Source of the DNA: PVC group bacterium
GTDB taxonomy: Bacteria > Verrucomicrobiota > Kiritimatiellia > SS1-B-03-39 > PXDE01
Reading direction: 5' to 3'
DNA: 29,192 nt
Assembly: GCA_003566475.1 (NCBI GenBank)
Contig: PXDE01000485.1
Coordinates: 1-29,192 of the forward strand
In this document: positions 16,672 through 25,200 of the stretch, in pieces
Layout of the letters: each line of letters starts with the position of its first letter
Position numbering within the stretch: the first letter of the stretch is position 1
Made by a program: the position numbers and the translations under genes
The notes under the pieces: generated by a model
What the model was told of the DNA's origin: nothing
Databases searched by the model: none
Seen by the model: the letters and a program-made list of their open reading frames with translations, nothing else

Positions 16672-17655
16672 TCAGGTCCGTGGGCCGCCGACGGGGACCC
16701 GGTACCGGGAATCCGCTCGGATCTCTTCGCCCAGAAGCTGCCCGAGCCGCCGAACGACCGGTTCGGGGCCGCCGAGCGGCCTGCCCTCGTACCGGGCGAT
16801 GGGCACCACTCCCAGGGTCGTTCCCACCAGCATGGCTTCGGCGCATCTCAGCAGGTCGGACTCATGCAGAAGCTCGCGGGTGACCTCGGCCAGGGCGCCT
16901 TCCTCGACCAGCCGGCCCGCCAGATCCAGGGCCCGGCTCACCGTGGTTCCGTGGAGGATGCCGTCGGCGGCAGGGGCCAGCAGCCGGCGGTCCGGGGTCA
17001 CCACCATCACGTTCTCGGTGGCCCCCTCGAGCAGAACCCCCTCGGGCCCGAAGGCGAGGGCGAAGGAGGCCCCGCGCCGGGACGCCTCCTGCTTCATCAG
17101 CACATTGGGCAGGTAGTTGCAGGTCTTCACCTCGGTGTAGGACGGGGGGTATCGGGGCACCCGGCTTCGGATCACCTCGACCCCTTCCGGCGCCCGGTCC
17201 ATCAGCAGACCGGGGAACGGCGTGACCACCAGATAGAGCTGAGGCCCCCGGCTCTCGTCGGGATGCACCCCCATGCCGCCGGGCCCCCGGGCGAGCAGGA
17301 TTCGGAGCGAGGCGTCGCGCAGGCCCGAGGCCCGGACCACGCGCACACAGAGGTCGGTCAGGTTCTCCGGTTCCGGCTCGGCCAGGCCCACGCGACGGGC
17401 CGAGGCGGCCAGCCTGGCCAGATGGGCGGGAAGGTTGTAGATGCCTCCGTCCATGCAGATACAGGTCTCGAACACCCCGTCGCCGCGATGGACAAGATGG
17501 TCGTCCACCGGCACCACCGCCGCCGCCGGGTCGGTCACGATGCCCCCGACCAGGCTCGAATACATGGCCCGCACCGGGCTTTCCGGCAGGGCGGCGGCCA
17601 GGCGGGACAGGGCGTCGCCGGAGGGAAGGATGGAGTCGTGACATGAAAAGCGCAT
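16672..17655 (-). CDS. Class IV PLP-dependent aminotransferase (D-amino acid transaminase / ADC lyase-like)
   Basis: A 327-aa fold-type IV PLP enzyme. MYSSLVGGIV and VPVDDHLVHRGDGVFETC (residues 31-65) form the N-terminal strand and the conserved HRGDGVFE turn. The Schiff-base lysine is Lys177 in TEVKTCNYLPNVL. EGATENV (210-216) and LHGTTV are the cofactor-phosphate region. The opening MYSS.VGGI..DP, with DDH.VHRG.GVF, resembles plant chloroplast enzymes acting as D-amino acid transaminase or aminodeoxychorismate lyase more than canonical IlvE. Substrate cannot be decided from sequence. D-Ala/D-Glu formation and folate synthesis (pabC role) are both possible. No folate or branched-chain genes adjoin. 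The N-terminal 25 residues extend beyond the family core, so a later start (Met31) is possible. Confidence 0.8.
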   Translation of the reverse strand: MRFSCHDSILPSGDALSRLAAALPESPVRAMYSSLVGGIVTDPAAAVVPVDDHLVHRGDGVFETCICMDGGIYNLPAHLARLAASARRVGLAEPEPENLTDLCVRVVRASGLRDASLRILLARGPGGMGVHPDESRGPQLYLVVTPFPGLLMDRAPEGVEVIRSRVPRYPPSYTEVKTCNYLPNVLMKQEASRRGASFALAFGPEGVLLEGATENVMVVTPDRRLLAPAADGILHGTTVSRALDLAGRLVEEGALAEVTRELLHESDLLRCAEAMLVGTTLGVVPIARYEGRPLGGPEPVVRRLGQLLGEEIRADSRYRVPVGGPRT

Positions 17656-17708
17656 GGAGACCGAGGGTAGCCCGGTCCGGGGCCGGGGGGAAGCTTCGGG
17701 GGAGGGGG

Positions 17709-17777
17709 GTGATCAGTGGTCAGTCGCCGCCGCTGGACCGCTGGGCTCAGCCGGATGAGGGATGAGACAGCACGCTG
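17709..17777 (+). repeat. Dispersed repeat, copy C
   Basis: GTGATCA and GTGGTCA heptads lead into CGCTGGACCGCTGGG, CTCAGCCGGATGAGG and GATGAGACAGC. It matches copies A, B and D, but the period-7 tail is absent here. It lies in the gap between the aminotransferase start and the PaaX-like gene (17656-18102), which otherwise holds only the palindromes. Confidence 0.65.
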
Positions 17778-17940
17778 GGGAAACGGCGAGGACGTCGTTT
17801 CTCCGGGGTGGCATGTGCCCGGCCGCCGCGGCAACTCCGGCTTCCGCTGCGCCCGGGACGTCTGACCCCGAAGCCCGGCCCCGTCCTCACCTTCCCCGGC
17901 CGGGCATCCAGGCCCGCGCCTCTCCGCTTGGCCGGGTCTG

Positions 17941-17974
17941 CACGGATAATCGGCCGATCGGCAGATTATCCGTG
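17941..17974. promoter_or_regulatory. 34-bp palindrome, copy 1
   Basis: The left arm CACGGATAATCGG and right arm CAGATTATCCGTG surround the 8-base palindromic core CCGATCGG (17954-17961). The arms are complementary at 12 of 13 positions, and core and arms share the same centre. It is the farther of two copies upstream of the PaaX-like gene. Confidence 0.85.
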
Positions 17975-18056
17975 GGTGAATCCCCGGAAGCATCTGGCCA
18001 CCAAGGACCTTCAGGTGCATCCGTGCCCGGCCATTTGTCCGGGTCGCGTCGGACCG

Positions 18057-18090
18057 CACGGAAACCTTGCCGATCGGCAGGCTGTGCGTG
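18057..18090. promoter_or_regulatory. 34-bp palindrome, copy 2, next to the PaaX-like start
   Basis: CACGGAAACCTTG, core CCGATCGG (18070-18077), CAGGCTGTGCGTG. The core is identical to copy 1 and the arms are more diverged. It ends 12 bases before the ATG at 18103, so it must overlap the promoter or leader. That makes it a strong candidate autoregulatory operator. Confidence 0.8.
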
Positions 18091-18102
18091 CACAATGGGC
18101 GC

Positions 18103-18915
18103 ATGGACTGGCGATGGATGCTGCCCCCGGCCCCCAGCCTTCCGGTGGTGATGCGGAAGGTTGGGCGCCAGATCGAGGACGTGCTCCTGGCCCTCGGGCC
18201 CGGGCTGGCCGGGAACCCCGCAGGCATCCGCATGGGCAGCCTCCTTCCCGACGACCGCGCCTACCATGAGGCCGTCCGCCGCCTGGAGAAGAAGGGCGTG
18301 GTGGCCGGCATCGTTCCCGGAAAGAACGCCTATCTCCGTCTGCTCCCCGGCCCGACGCTGAATTGTCCGCCATGGCTGCGGCCGCGGCGGGAGTGGTCCC
18401 GCCGATGGCGGCGCGTGTGGTACATCCTGACCTACGATGTGCCGGAGAAGGAGGCGAACTACCGCAAGAACCTAAAGGGATTCATCGAGCGCGAGCGGTT
18501 CGGCCAGTTCCAAAGGAGCGTATGGGTGACCTTCCGCGACGTCCGGCCCCTCATTCAGGATCTGATTGACGGCGCGGCGCTCCTGGATTTCGCCATGATC
18601 TTCGAGGCCCGCACCGCGCTGGGCATCTCGGACGAGCGGATCGTCGACCAAGCCTGGAACTGGCCGAAAATTCATGCCGGCCAGCGCTGGTATCTGGCGG
18701 CGATGGAGAAGGTGAACGGCCATTTGGATCGGGGGGAGGTGCCTCGGGAAGGACTTCCGGATCTCCTTCAGGAGGAGATGGTCGCCTACCGCACCGCCAT
18801 GGTGTCCGACCCCCTGCTCCCGAAGGCTCTCCTCCCGCCGGAATATCTCGGTCAGGTCGTCTTCAAGGTTCACGAGGCGTTTCTGGCCCGCTGGCAGCAA
18901 CTGGCCAGAGCCTGA
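18103..18915 (+). CDS. PaaX-like transcriptional regulator with Cas2-like domain
   Basis: A 270-aa protein. Residues about 12-85 look like a winged helix-turn-helix: a helix VVMRKVGRQIEDVLLAL, a recognition region around AYHEAVRRLEKKGVV, and a wing GKNAYLRLLP. Residues about 103-200 match the central PaaX domain, which has a Cas2-like ferredoxin fold. The hallmark is VWYILTYDVPEKEANYRKNL followed by FGQFQRSVWVT, with Asp112 at the position of the Cas2 Asp. The C-terminal 70 residues are helical. PaaX of Escherichia coli represses phenylacetate catabolism, but no such genes are near, so the target here is different. The gene stands alone between two pairs of 34-bp palindromes, and the nearest is 12 bases from the start. 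That suggests DNA binding there. No good ribosome site is visible, so the start is less certain than the frame. Confidence 0.78.
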   Translation: MDWRWMLPPAPSLPVVMRKVGRQIEDVLLALGPGLAGNPAGIRMGSLLPDDRAYHEAVRRLEKKGVVAGIVPGKNAYLRLLPGPTLNCPPWLRPRREWSRRWRRVWYILTYDVPEKEANYRKNLKGFIERERFGQFQRSVWVTFRDVRPLIQDLIDGAALLDFAMIFEARTALGISDERIVDQAWNWPKIHAGQRWYLAAMEKVNGHLDRGEVPREGLPDLLQEEMVAYRTAMVSDPLLPKALLPPEYLGQVVFKVHEAFLARWQQLARA

Positions 18916-19058
18916 TCCCGGACTGTCGGCACCGCAAGAGCGCGTCGTAGGGGAAGGCATGCTGGGATCACTGTATCCAGCCCTTTCCCCGCAGCCCGCT
19001 CTCGTCTCGACCATGCCCCGGTCTGGGATATGGAGGCCCAGTCCCGTCCGACCACTCA

Positions 19059-19092
19059 CACGGATAGTATACCGATCGGCAGACTATCCGTG
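19059..19092. promoter_or_regulatory. 34-bp palindrome, copy 3, downstream of the PaaX-like gene
   Basis: CACGGATAGTATA, core CCGATCGG (19072-19079), CAGACTATCCGTG. The outer ten bases of each arm are perfectly complementary. It lies 143 bases after the PaaX-like stop. The gap 18916-19318 holds this copy and copy 4 but no gene that I can support. Confidence 0.85.
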
Positions 19093-19177
19093 CAGGAAAT
19101 CAACCTAATTGGCCAAATAGCAGAAATACTTCCGGATCCCTTCCGTACAGGCCATGAATCCGCGCATCCTTCCCGTA

Positions 19178-19211
19178 CACGGAAAAATTACCGATCGGCA
19201 TACTATGCGTG
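19178..19211. promoter_or_regulatory. 34-bp palindrome, copy 4
   Basis: CACGGAAAAATTA, core CCGATCGG (19191-19198), CATACTATGCGTG. It starts 119 bases after copy 3, close to the 116 bases separating copies 1 and 2. Copies 2 and 4 share the weaker GCGTG right end, and copies 1 and 3 share the TATCCGTG end. This implies that a two-palindrome unit was duplicated. Confidence 0.8.
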
Positions 19212-19318
19212 CAGGGCTCGGGCTCCCGGGGGACGGTTGTCATGGGCCACGAACGTCGGCGCGGTGGTGGGTGACGTAGCCTCGCGCTTCCGGGTCCGGC
19301 GGCCATGTGGCTCCCGAG

Positions 19319-19738
19319 TCAGGGCCCTCGGCGGGGATCCTCGGAGTACCAGGTGATGTCGTCCGACAGCCGGTCGTGGCGCCAGTTCCGACCGGTCCTG
19401 GGCTGGAAGGCTGGGTCGGCGCGGGTGACCACCACTAGGTAGCCTTGATGGACAAAGCCCCCGGACACCTGAACGTTGACCACGACGTTTCCCTGGATCG
19501 ATCTGATCGTGACAAACTGAGGGGCCAGATCCGCGATCACCTTGGGGACGGCCGCCAGATCCACCGCGTATTCTCCCGTAAGCCGCCATTCCTCAACCAG
19601 ACGTGCGGAAGCATCCCGGAGTTCCTGAGCCCGCGCGTCGTCCATCGGCACCGGCCACGTTCCTCCGCCACCCAGCCCGCATCCGGCCGCCACCAGAAGC
19701 GGACCAGCAAAGACCGCGATAAGGCCCACACCCTTCAT
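19319..19738 (-). CDS. Small lipoprotein of unknown function, 139 aa
   Basis: The N-terminus MKGVGLIAVFAGPLLVAAGC contains a type II signal peptide with lipobox LVAAGC, so Cys20 would be lipidated. A Gly-rich spacer follows, then an acidic helix (DDARAQELRDASARLVEEW) and a beta-rich region (FVTIRSIQGNVVVNVQVSGGFVHQGYLVVV). It ends WYSEDPRRGP. No family is recognised. The location would be the periplasmic face of a membrane. It is on the same strand as the OPT-like gene but downstream of it across a 205-base gap with short repeats, so linkage is uncertain. Confidence 0.72.
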   Translation of the reverse strand: MKGVGLIAVFAGPLLVAAGCGLGGGGTWPVPMDDARAQELRDASARLVEEWRLTGEYAVDLAAVPKVIADLAPQFVTIRSIQGNVVVNVQVSGGFVHQGYLVVVTRADPAFQPRTGRNWRHDRLSDDITWYSEDPRRGP

Positions 19739-19874
19739 ACGCCCACCCTACCATAGCCAGGACCAGATCCTACCCCTCCCTCCCTCTGTCATCCCTACGT
19801 GAGGCTTCGAGCGAGCCGGCGTTTCTGCGCCCCCCTTCCACGTCCTCCGCCTCACCCCGGCTCCTGCCCCTTCT

Positions 19875-19944
19875 CCCGGGGGAGGCCTCACGCCGCCCCC
19901 CTCAGCGCGCCATCGCCATCTCACGCCCGGGGGAAGCCTCACGC
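19875..19944. repeat. Short direct repeats, CCCGGGGGA(G/A)GCCTCACGC
   Basis: Two 19-base copies (19875-19893 and 19926-19944) differ at one position and are 51 bases apart. The second abuts the stop of the OPT-like gene. A related inverted word, CGTGAGGCTTCGAG, is at about 19799. This may be a recent small expansion. Confidence 0.45.
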
Positions 19945-22136
19945 TAGAACGGCAACTGAATCACCGACTTCCCGAGAAACGTGATCCCCACCCCGATGGT
20001 GGTGATGAGCCCGGTGCCGCAGGCGAAGCCGGCCGCGACCACGGGGACGTACTGCCGCCACTTGAGCCCCAGGCGGCGCTGGAAGTAGTACCGGCCGATG
20101 AGGGCCCCGATGAACTGGGGGATGATGGCGTGGGGCATGGTCTGGCCGAGGCCGCGCACCACCCCGTAGACCAGGAACACCGGCGCCCCCACCGCGCTCA
20201 TGGCCGCGAACAGGGCCAGCCCGAAGCCCGTGCCCAGCCCCAGGTAGCCCCAGTTGAACGCCTCCTCGAACAGCGAGTAGTCGCCCAGGGTGGCCGAATA
20301 CATGATGCTGCGGTTGTTGGCCTCGAGCTCCCACATGACCTGGGCGAAGGGATAGACCGCCGAGGGCACCTCGGCCAGGCCCCAGATGAAGTTGGCGAAG
20401 AGGATGGAGCTGACGAGGATGATGGGATAGAGCACGATCTGGGTCTTCCAGATGCTGGGGAACCGGGTGCCGGTGAGCTCGCACTGGCGGTAGAACACGG
20501 TCATCTGCCCGTAGTTGGCCACGGGCATGGGCAGGAACCACACGGCCACGCCCTGGTAGCCGCTGAAGATGAGGCTGGCCTCGCGGATCATGGGGATCTC
20601 GACCACCTGGCCGGCGATGCCCTCGAGCCGGGCGGTGACGTAGCTGATGAGCGGGGTGTAGATGAAGCCGAGGATGAAGAGCACGGCCATGACGCCCCGG
20701 TGCCAGCCGATGAGCCATCCGCACATGGTGATGTAGGTGAGGGTGACCACCACGAAGCAGCCGAGGATGACGTAGACCGGGATGTCGCCGCGGCCCTTGG
20801 GGACGGTGTGTTCGATCCCCGGGCCCTCCCCGTCGCGCCGCCGGGCCCGCCAGGCCCTGGCCATGGCCACGCCGGACACCGCCAGCACCAGGACGTACCC
20901 GATCCAGGGCTCGAACCGGCGGACGAGGAGGATGATCAGGAGCATGGCGCCCACCGCCATCACCACCCGGACCAGCAGCCGCCGGACCGCCGCCCCGGGT
21001 TCCGGGGGCGTCTCCCCGGGCGCCACCTTTCGCAGCGCCGCCCTGGCCTTCCGCCGCCGCAAGGCCCGGAACACCTGCCAGAATCCGGCGATGGCGATGG
21101 CCAGGGACACCCCGATGCCGAAGCTCAGGTAGAAGTCCACGTTGTTCTTGAACAGGGTGGTGACGGTGAGGTCGCCCGCCTGCCAGCTATCCAGCACCTG
21201 GACGTGGTGCAGGATGGGGTTGAGGACCACGGTGACGAGGAGGCCGATGAAGCTCCCCACCATGGCGAAGAAGGGCAGGACCATGCCGGTGAGGAGGTGG
21301 CCGAGGTCGAAGGACAGGCCGGTGGCCACGGCGGGCAGCGCCCGCGACGTCTTGTCGGTCCAGTCCACGAAGGGGATGGGGAGGATCTGGATGGGGGTGC
21401 CGGTGAGGGCGCCGGTGACCGTGGGCAGCAGCAGGTACACCGCCCCGAAGCTGAGGCCCAGGGCCCCGCCGATGGCGAACACCCGCCAGCGCCAGGTCTC
21501 CTTGGTGTCGGCGTCGCGGGCCTCGATGTCCTCGGCCAGGGCCAGGATGCCCTGCGCCCCGATGGGGGCCAGCGGGAAGGGCAGCCGCTCGACATCGCTG
21601 GCCATCCGGAACAGGCCGTAGCCCAGGACCAGGTTGCTGAGCTGGCTGAAGAAGGATCCGAACACCACCAGCCCGATCACGGGCAGCCAGTCGCGGTGGA
21701 AGAACGAGCGAAGCTCGTAGGCCGACTCCGAGGCGGGCGCGAACCAGACGGGAAGGTCGCGGGCGATCCCGAACGCCGCCGCCGCGTCGCTCCGGGCGTA
21801 GAACTGGTTCCAGAGCAGCCCGGTGAACGGCATGTTCATGGCCGCCCCGGCCATGAAGAACAGCACGAAGATCTCGGACCGCCTGAGATTCTTGTGGGCG
21901 CGGCGGGCCACCTCGATGAACAGGATGACGGTGACCCACTGGGCGGCGGGCCCGATGTTCATCTCCCCGGCCAGCAGACCCATGTAGATGACCCCCGGCA
22001 CCATGAGCAGGGCGATGAACACCGCGCCAAGGAGGGAGGTCCAGTTGAACCCCTCCTCGAAGGTCGAGGGGACCTCCATGAGGGAGCGGAACTCCTCGAG
22101 CTCGCGGTCCTGGCGGGTTTTGTCGGGGGAAGGCAT
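19944..22136 (-). CDS. OPT-like multipass membrane transporter, 730 aa
   Basis: A very hydrophobic protein with about 14-16 predicted membrane helices in two halves. They are separated by a charged cytoplasmic loop near residues 365-400 (RRRKARAALRKVAPG). Features resembling the oligopeptide-transporter (OPT) superfamily include an N-terminal helix preceded by RSLMEVPSTFEEGFNW, MPFTGLLWNQFYAR, LPFPLAPIGAQGI (an OPT-like 'fPxa' segment before a soluble stretch) and IPQFIGALIGRYYFQRRLGLKW near the end. OPT proteins import peptides or metal chelates. The substrate here cannot be inferred. I rate family membership as probable rather than certain, because the protein could belong to an unnamed OPT-related family. 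It follows the FtsX fusion on the same strand after 106 bases of repeat. Confidence 0.65.
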   Translation of the reverse strand: MPSPDKTRQDRELEEFRSLMEVPSTFEEGFNWTSLLGAVFIALLMVPGVIYMGLLAGEMNIGPAAQWVTVILFIEVARRAHKNLRRSEIFVLFFMAGAAMNMPFTGLLWNQFYARSDAAAAFGIARDLPVWFAPASESAYELRSFFHRDWLPVIGLVVFGSFFSQLSNLVLGYGLFRMASDVERLPFPLAPIGAQGILALAEDIEARDADTKETWRWRVFAIGGALGLSFGAVYLLLPTVTGALTGTPIQILPIPFVDWTDKTSRALPAVATGLSFDLGHLLTGMVLPFFAMVGSFIGLLVTVVLNPILHHVQVLDSWQAGDLTVTTLFKNNVDFYLSFGIGVSLAIAIAGFWQVFRALRRRKARAALRKVAPGETPPEPGAAVRRLLVRVVMAVGAMLLIILLVRRFEPWIGYVLVLAVSGVAMARAWRARRRDGEGPGIEHTVPKGRGDIPVYVILGCFVVVTLTYITMCGWLIGWHRGVMAVLFILGFIYTPLISYVTARLEGIAGQVVEIPMIREASLIFSGYQGVAVWFLPMPVANYGQMTVFYRQCELTGTRFPSIWKTQIVLYPIILVSSILFANFIWGLAEVPSAVYPFAQVMWELEANNRSIMYSATLGDYSLFEEAFNWGYLGLGTGFGLALFAAMSAVGAPVFLVYGVVRGLGQTMPHAIIPQFIGALIGRYYFQRRLGLKWRQYVPVVAAGFACGTGLITTIGVGITFLGKSVIQLPF

Positions 22137-22156
22137 GGGACCGCCCTACGGGCGCG

Positions 22157-22261
22157 GGGATTGGGGATTGGGGATTGGTTTCATTGGGGGGAACGGTTCA
22201 GGAGTGTTCAGCCTTCAGGTTTCAGCCTTCAGGTTTCAGGTTTCAGCTTTCAGGTTTCAAA
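22157..22261. repeat. Long period-7 array between transporter and FtsX fusion
   Basis: A continuous frame of 7 runs from three GGGATTG units through an irregular part (GTTTCAT, TGGGGGG, AACGGTT, CAGGAGT) to eight units of the type GTTCAGC, CTTCAGG, TTTCAGC, TTTCAGG. It stays in phase across about 15 units. The last 19 bases overlap the 3' end of the FtsX fusion gene, so its final residues and stop come from the array. Confidence 0.85.
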
Positions 22262-25200
22262 CGTCCACCTTCCTTCAGCGCCGCCAGCGTCCGATCCCGG
22301 TAGATCTGCATGGTCTGCGGGGGGAGGGAGCGCCAGATGAGGAACTGCTGACGGAGGTCGTCGAGGAGCATCTTGTTGAGGCGGGCCCAGTCGCGGGGCT
22401 GGCCGGAGAGGCGGCGGAGGTCGAGGGCCACCTCCTCGATGCCGGGGATCTCGCTGGGCTGACTGCGCAGGGACAGGGCCTGGCTCACCCCGAGGTCGAA
22501 GGGGGCGAGGGCAAGGTCGGCGTCGAGCCCGAGCTGGTCGCCGGCCTCCCGGGCGAGGGCGCTGCGGCGGGTCATGAACCGGCCCAGGCCGGTGTCGGTG
22601 AAATGGTCGAAATGCTCCTTGAGGAAGCTGACCAGGCCGGTGAGGTCCCATTGGGAGACGGTGAAGGGGAACACCAGCCGGAGCACGTCTCCGTCGGGCG
22701 CGGGCAGCTTCCAGACCCGGAGCAGGCCGGGATTGGCGCTGCGCGAGGCCTTGATGGCGGGATAGATGGCCGAGAGGAGCACCGCCACCATGACCAGGAG
22801 CAGGGTGACGATGGCATGGGTCGAGGAGTAGTTGATCTCGGGCACGGCCACCAGTCCGTAGCCGGCCAGCCAGGTCAGCATCTTGGTGACGCTCTGGGCC
22901 ACGAGGTAGCCGCTCATGCCGCCGATCACCGAGTAGACCATGGCCTCGGCCAGGAACAGGCTGGCCACATGGGCGGGGGCGAGGCCGAGGGCGCTGAAGG
23001 TGTAGATCTCCTTCTCCCGGTCGGCCACCGAGCCGAGCATGGTGCCGAACACGACGAGGCCGCCGAGGACGAGGGGGATCACCAGGTCGCGGGCGCCGCT
23101 GGCCTCGACCAGAGTGCCCAGCCGGTGGGTGTACACGCCGGTGCGGCGCGTGCCGGTGACGGGCACGCCGGCCAGGCGGGCCAGATCGTCGGCCAGGGCC
23201 TCGGCCGCGCCCAGCTCGCCGGGATAGAACAGGATCTGGCGCAGGGTGCCGCCGAGGGCCCATGCGGTGTCGGCGGACACGATGGCGCAGGCGTCGTAGG
23301 GCATGGCCGCCCAGTCCTGGCCCTGCATGGCCTCCAGCTCGGCCTGGCCGGTCACCCCGGCCATCAGCGTGAAGTCCACGGGCAGGGGGCTGCTGCCGTC
23401 GGGGTCGGCCAGCCCGGTGAGCGCGCCCACGTCGAGCAGCCCGCCCACCTCCAGCGGCTGGCCGCGCAGGCGCACGCGGTCGCCCGGGCCCACGCCCAGC
23501 CCGGAGGCCACGGCGGGGGTCATCCAGATCCGTCCGTCGAGGGTGTCGGGACGGCCCACGGCCTCGGCGAGATCGGGCCGGGCGGCCAGCTCGGCGTCGG
23601 TGAGGCCGAGGATTCCGCGCAGTCCGGTGTGGGCGGCGCCGTCGGCGGTGGCGAGCAGGACATCGGCGTCGGTCCCGGAGCCGGTCATGCCCCAGACCCG
23701 GGGCGCGGCCACCGCCCCGTCCGGGAAGAGGTCGAGAAAGGCCGGGTTGACCGGGGTCCAGTCGATCTGCCGGACCTGGACGGCGGGCACGGGGGCGGGC
23801 GGCCCCAGGTAGATCCGGGCCACCCCCAGCTTCCGTCCGAAGGAGGCGAAGACGAGGATGGTGAAGGTGAGCAGGATGATGGTGACGGCGGTGAGGGCGG
23901 TGCGCAGGGGGCGGCGGCGCATGGTGGCGATGCCCATGCTCACGGCGGCCATGGTGGTGGCGAAGCGCGACACGTCGGCGGCGTGGACGGTGCGGGTCAT
24001 GCCCTGGAGGGCCTTCAGCTCGGTCTCGAACTTGCGCATGATGATGGCGATGACCAGCCCGGCCAGCACCACCACCGCGAAGCCGAGGAAGATGATGATG
24101 GGGGTGCGCGAGACCGCGAAGGCGGGGTGGGTGGTGTAGAGGAGCAGGAAGGTGGCGATGAAGAACGCGCTGAACCATCCGATCTGCCGGTACACGTTGG
24201 GGGTGCCCACGAGGAGCCGTTCGAGCGCGAACGCGAAGGGCACGCAGAGCGCGAGGAGGATGAGCACCGCCACCACCAGGTCGTCGAGGGTGCGGCGGGT
24301 CTCCCGGTACACGGGCAGCTCGGTGAGGAACGCCTGCCCCAGCGCGGCCTCCCGGCCCGCCGTCGCCTCCACCTCGGCGGCGGCCTGGATGTGCTCGCGG
24401 GCGCCCCCGTGCAGCTCCTCCAGGGACGGGTTGATGATGTTGCGGCGGCGCAGGAGGTCGAGCCGCTCCTCGTCGATCCGCCAGAGGTCGAGCGCCCCGC
24501 GCCGGGTCGAGGCGGGCGGGGTCCAGCCCCCGTTCCATTCCAGGCCGCCCACCCGGGTCAGCGAGGGCGCGTCGAGGTCGTCGGTGCCGGCAAGGGCGGC
24601 CAGGGCGTTCCGGACGAACAGCTTCACCCCCGGCACCTTGTCCTCGGCGTACCAGTGGACGATCCCGTCGAGGGTCTCCACGAACGAGCGGTTGCGCTGC
24701 AAGGGGGCGTGGTTGACCGCGTCCATGACCTGGATCTGGCTGGTGGTGCGGACCGCGAGCTGGGGCGGGAACACCATGAACCCGCCCCGGGCCGGGAACA
24801 GGTTGATGCGGGAGGTCGGCGTCTGGAAGGTGTCGAGGTCGGAGGCGTAGACCACCTCGCCCCGGGCGTCGAAGGCGGCGGCGAAGGCCCTCAGGAACTG
24901 GCTGGGATGGTGGATGCGGTCGCGGCGGATGGGGCCCAGCGTGTAGGTGCCGTTCTGGTTGGCGAGGATCACGGAACTGTCGTCGAACCCGGCCACCCGC
25001 TGGGGCGGAGGGACGAGGCGGCGGCCGGAGGCGGTGTCGCCGGCGGCGAACGCCCATTCCTCGTGGACAAGCTGGAGAACCGCCCCCGGGGTGGGCTGGT
25101 CGGCCACGGCCCGGCCCGGACTGCGGGCCATCACCTGGGGACCGGTGGACCGTCCGCCCGCGAACCCGGCGACCACCGCCGTGCGGTCGGGGGAGATGGC

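Noticed and set aside
17941..19211. A CRISPR-like array with a Cas2-like protein
   Set aside because: Only two repeats lie on each side, spacers are about 82-85 bases and similar between the two sides, and there is no Cas1 or leader. A palindromic operator or duplicated unit fits better.
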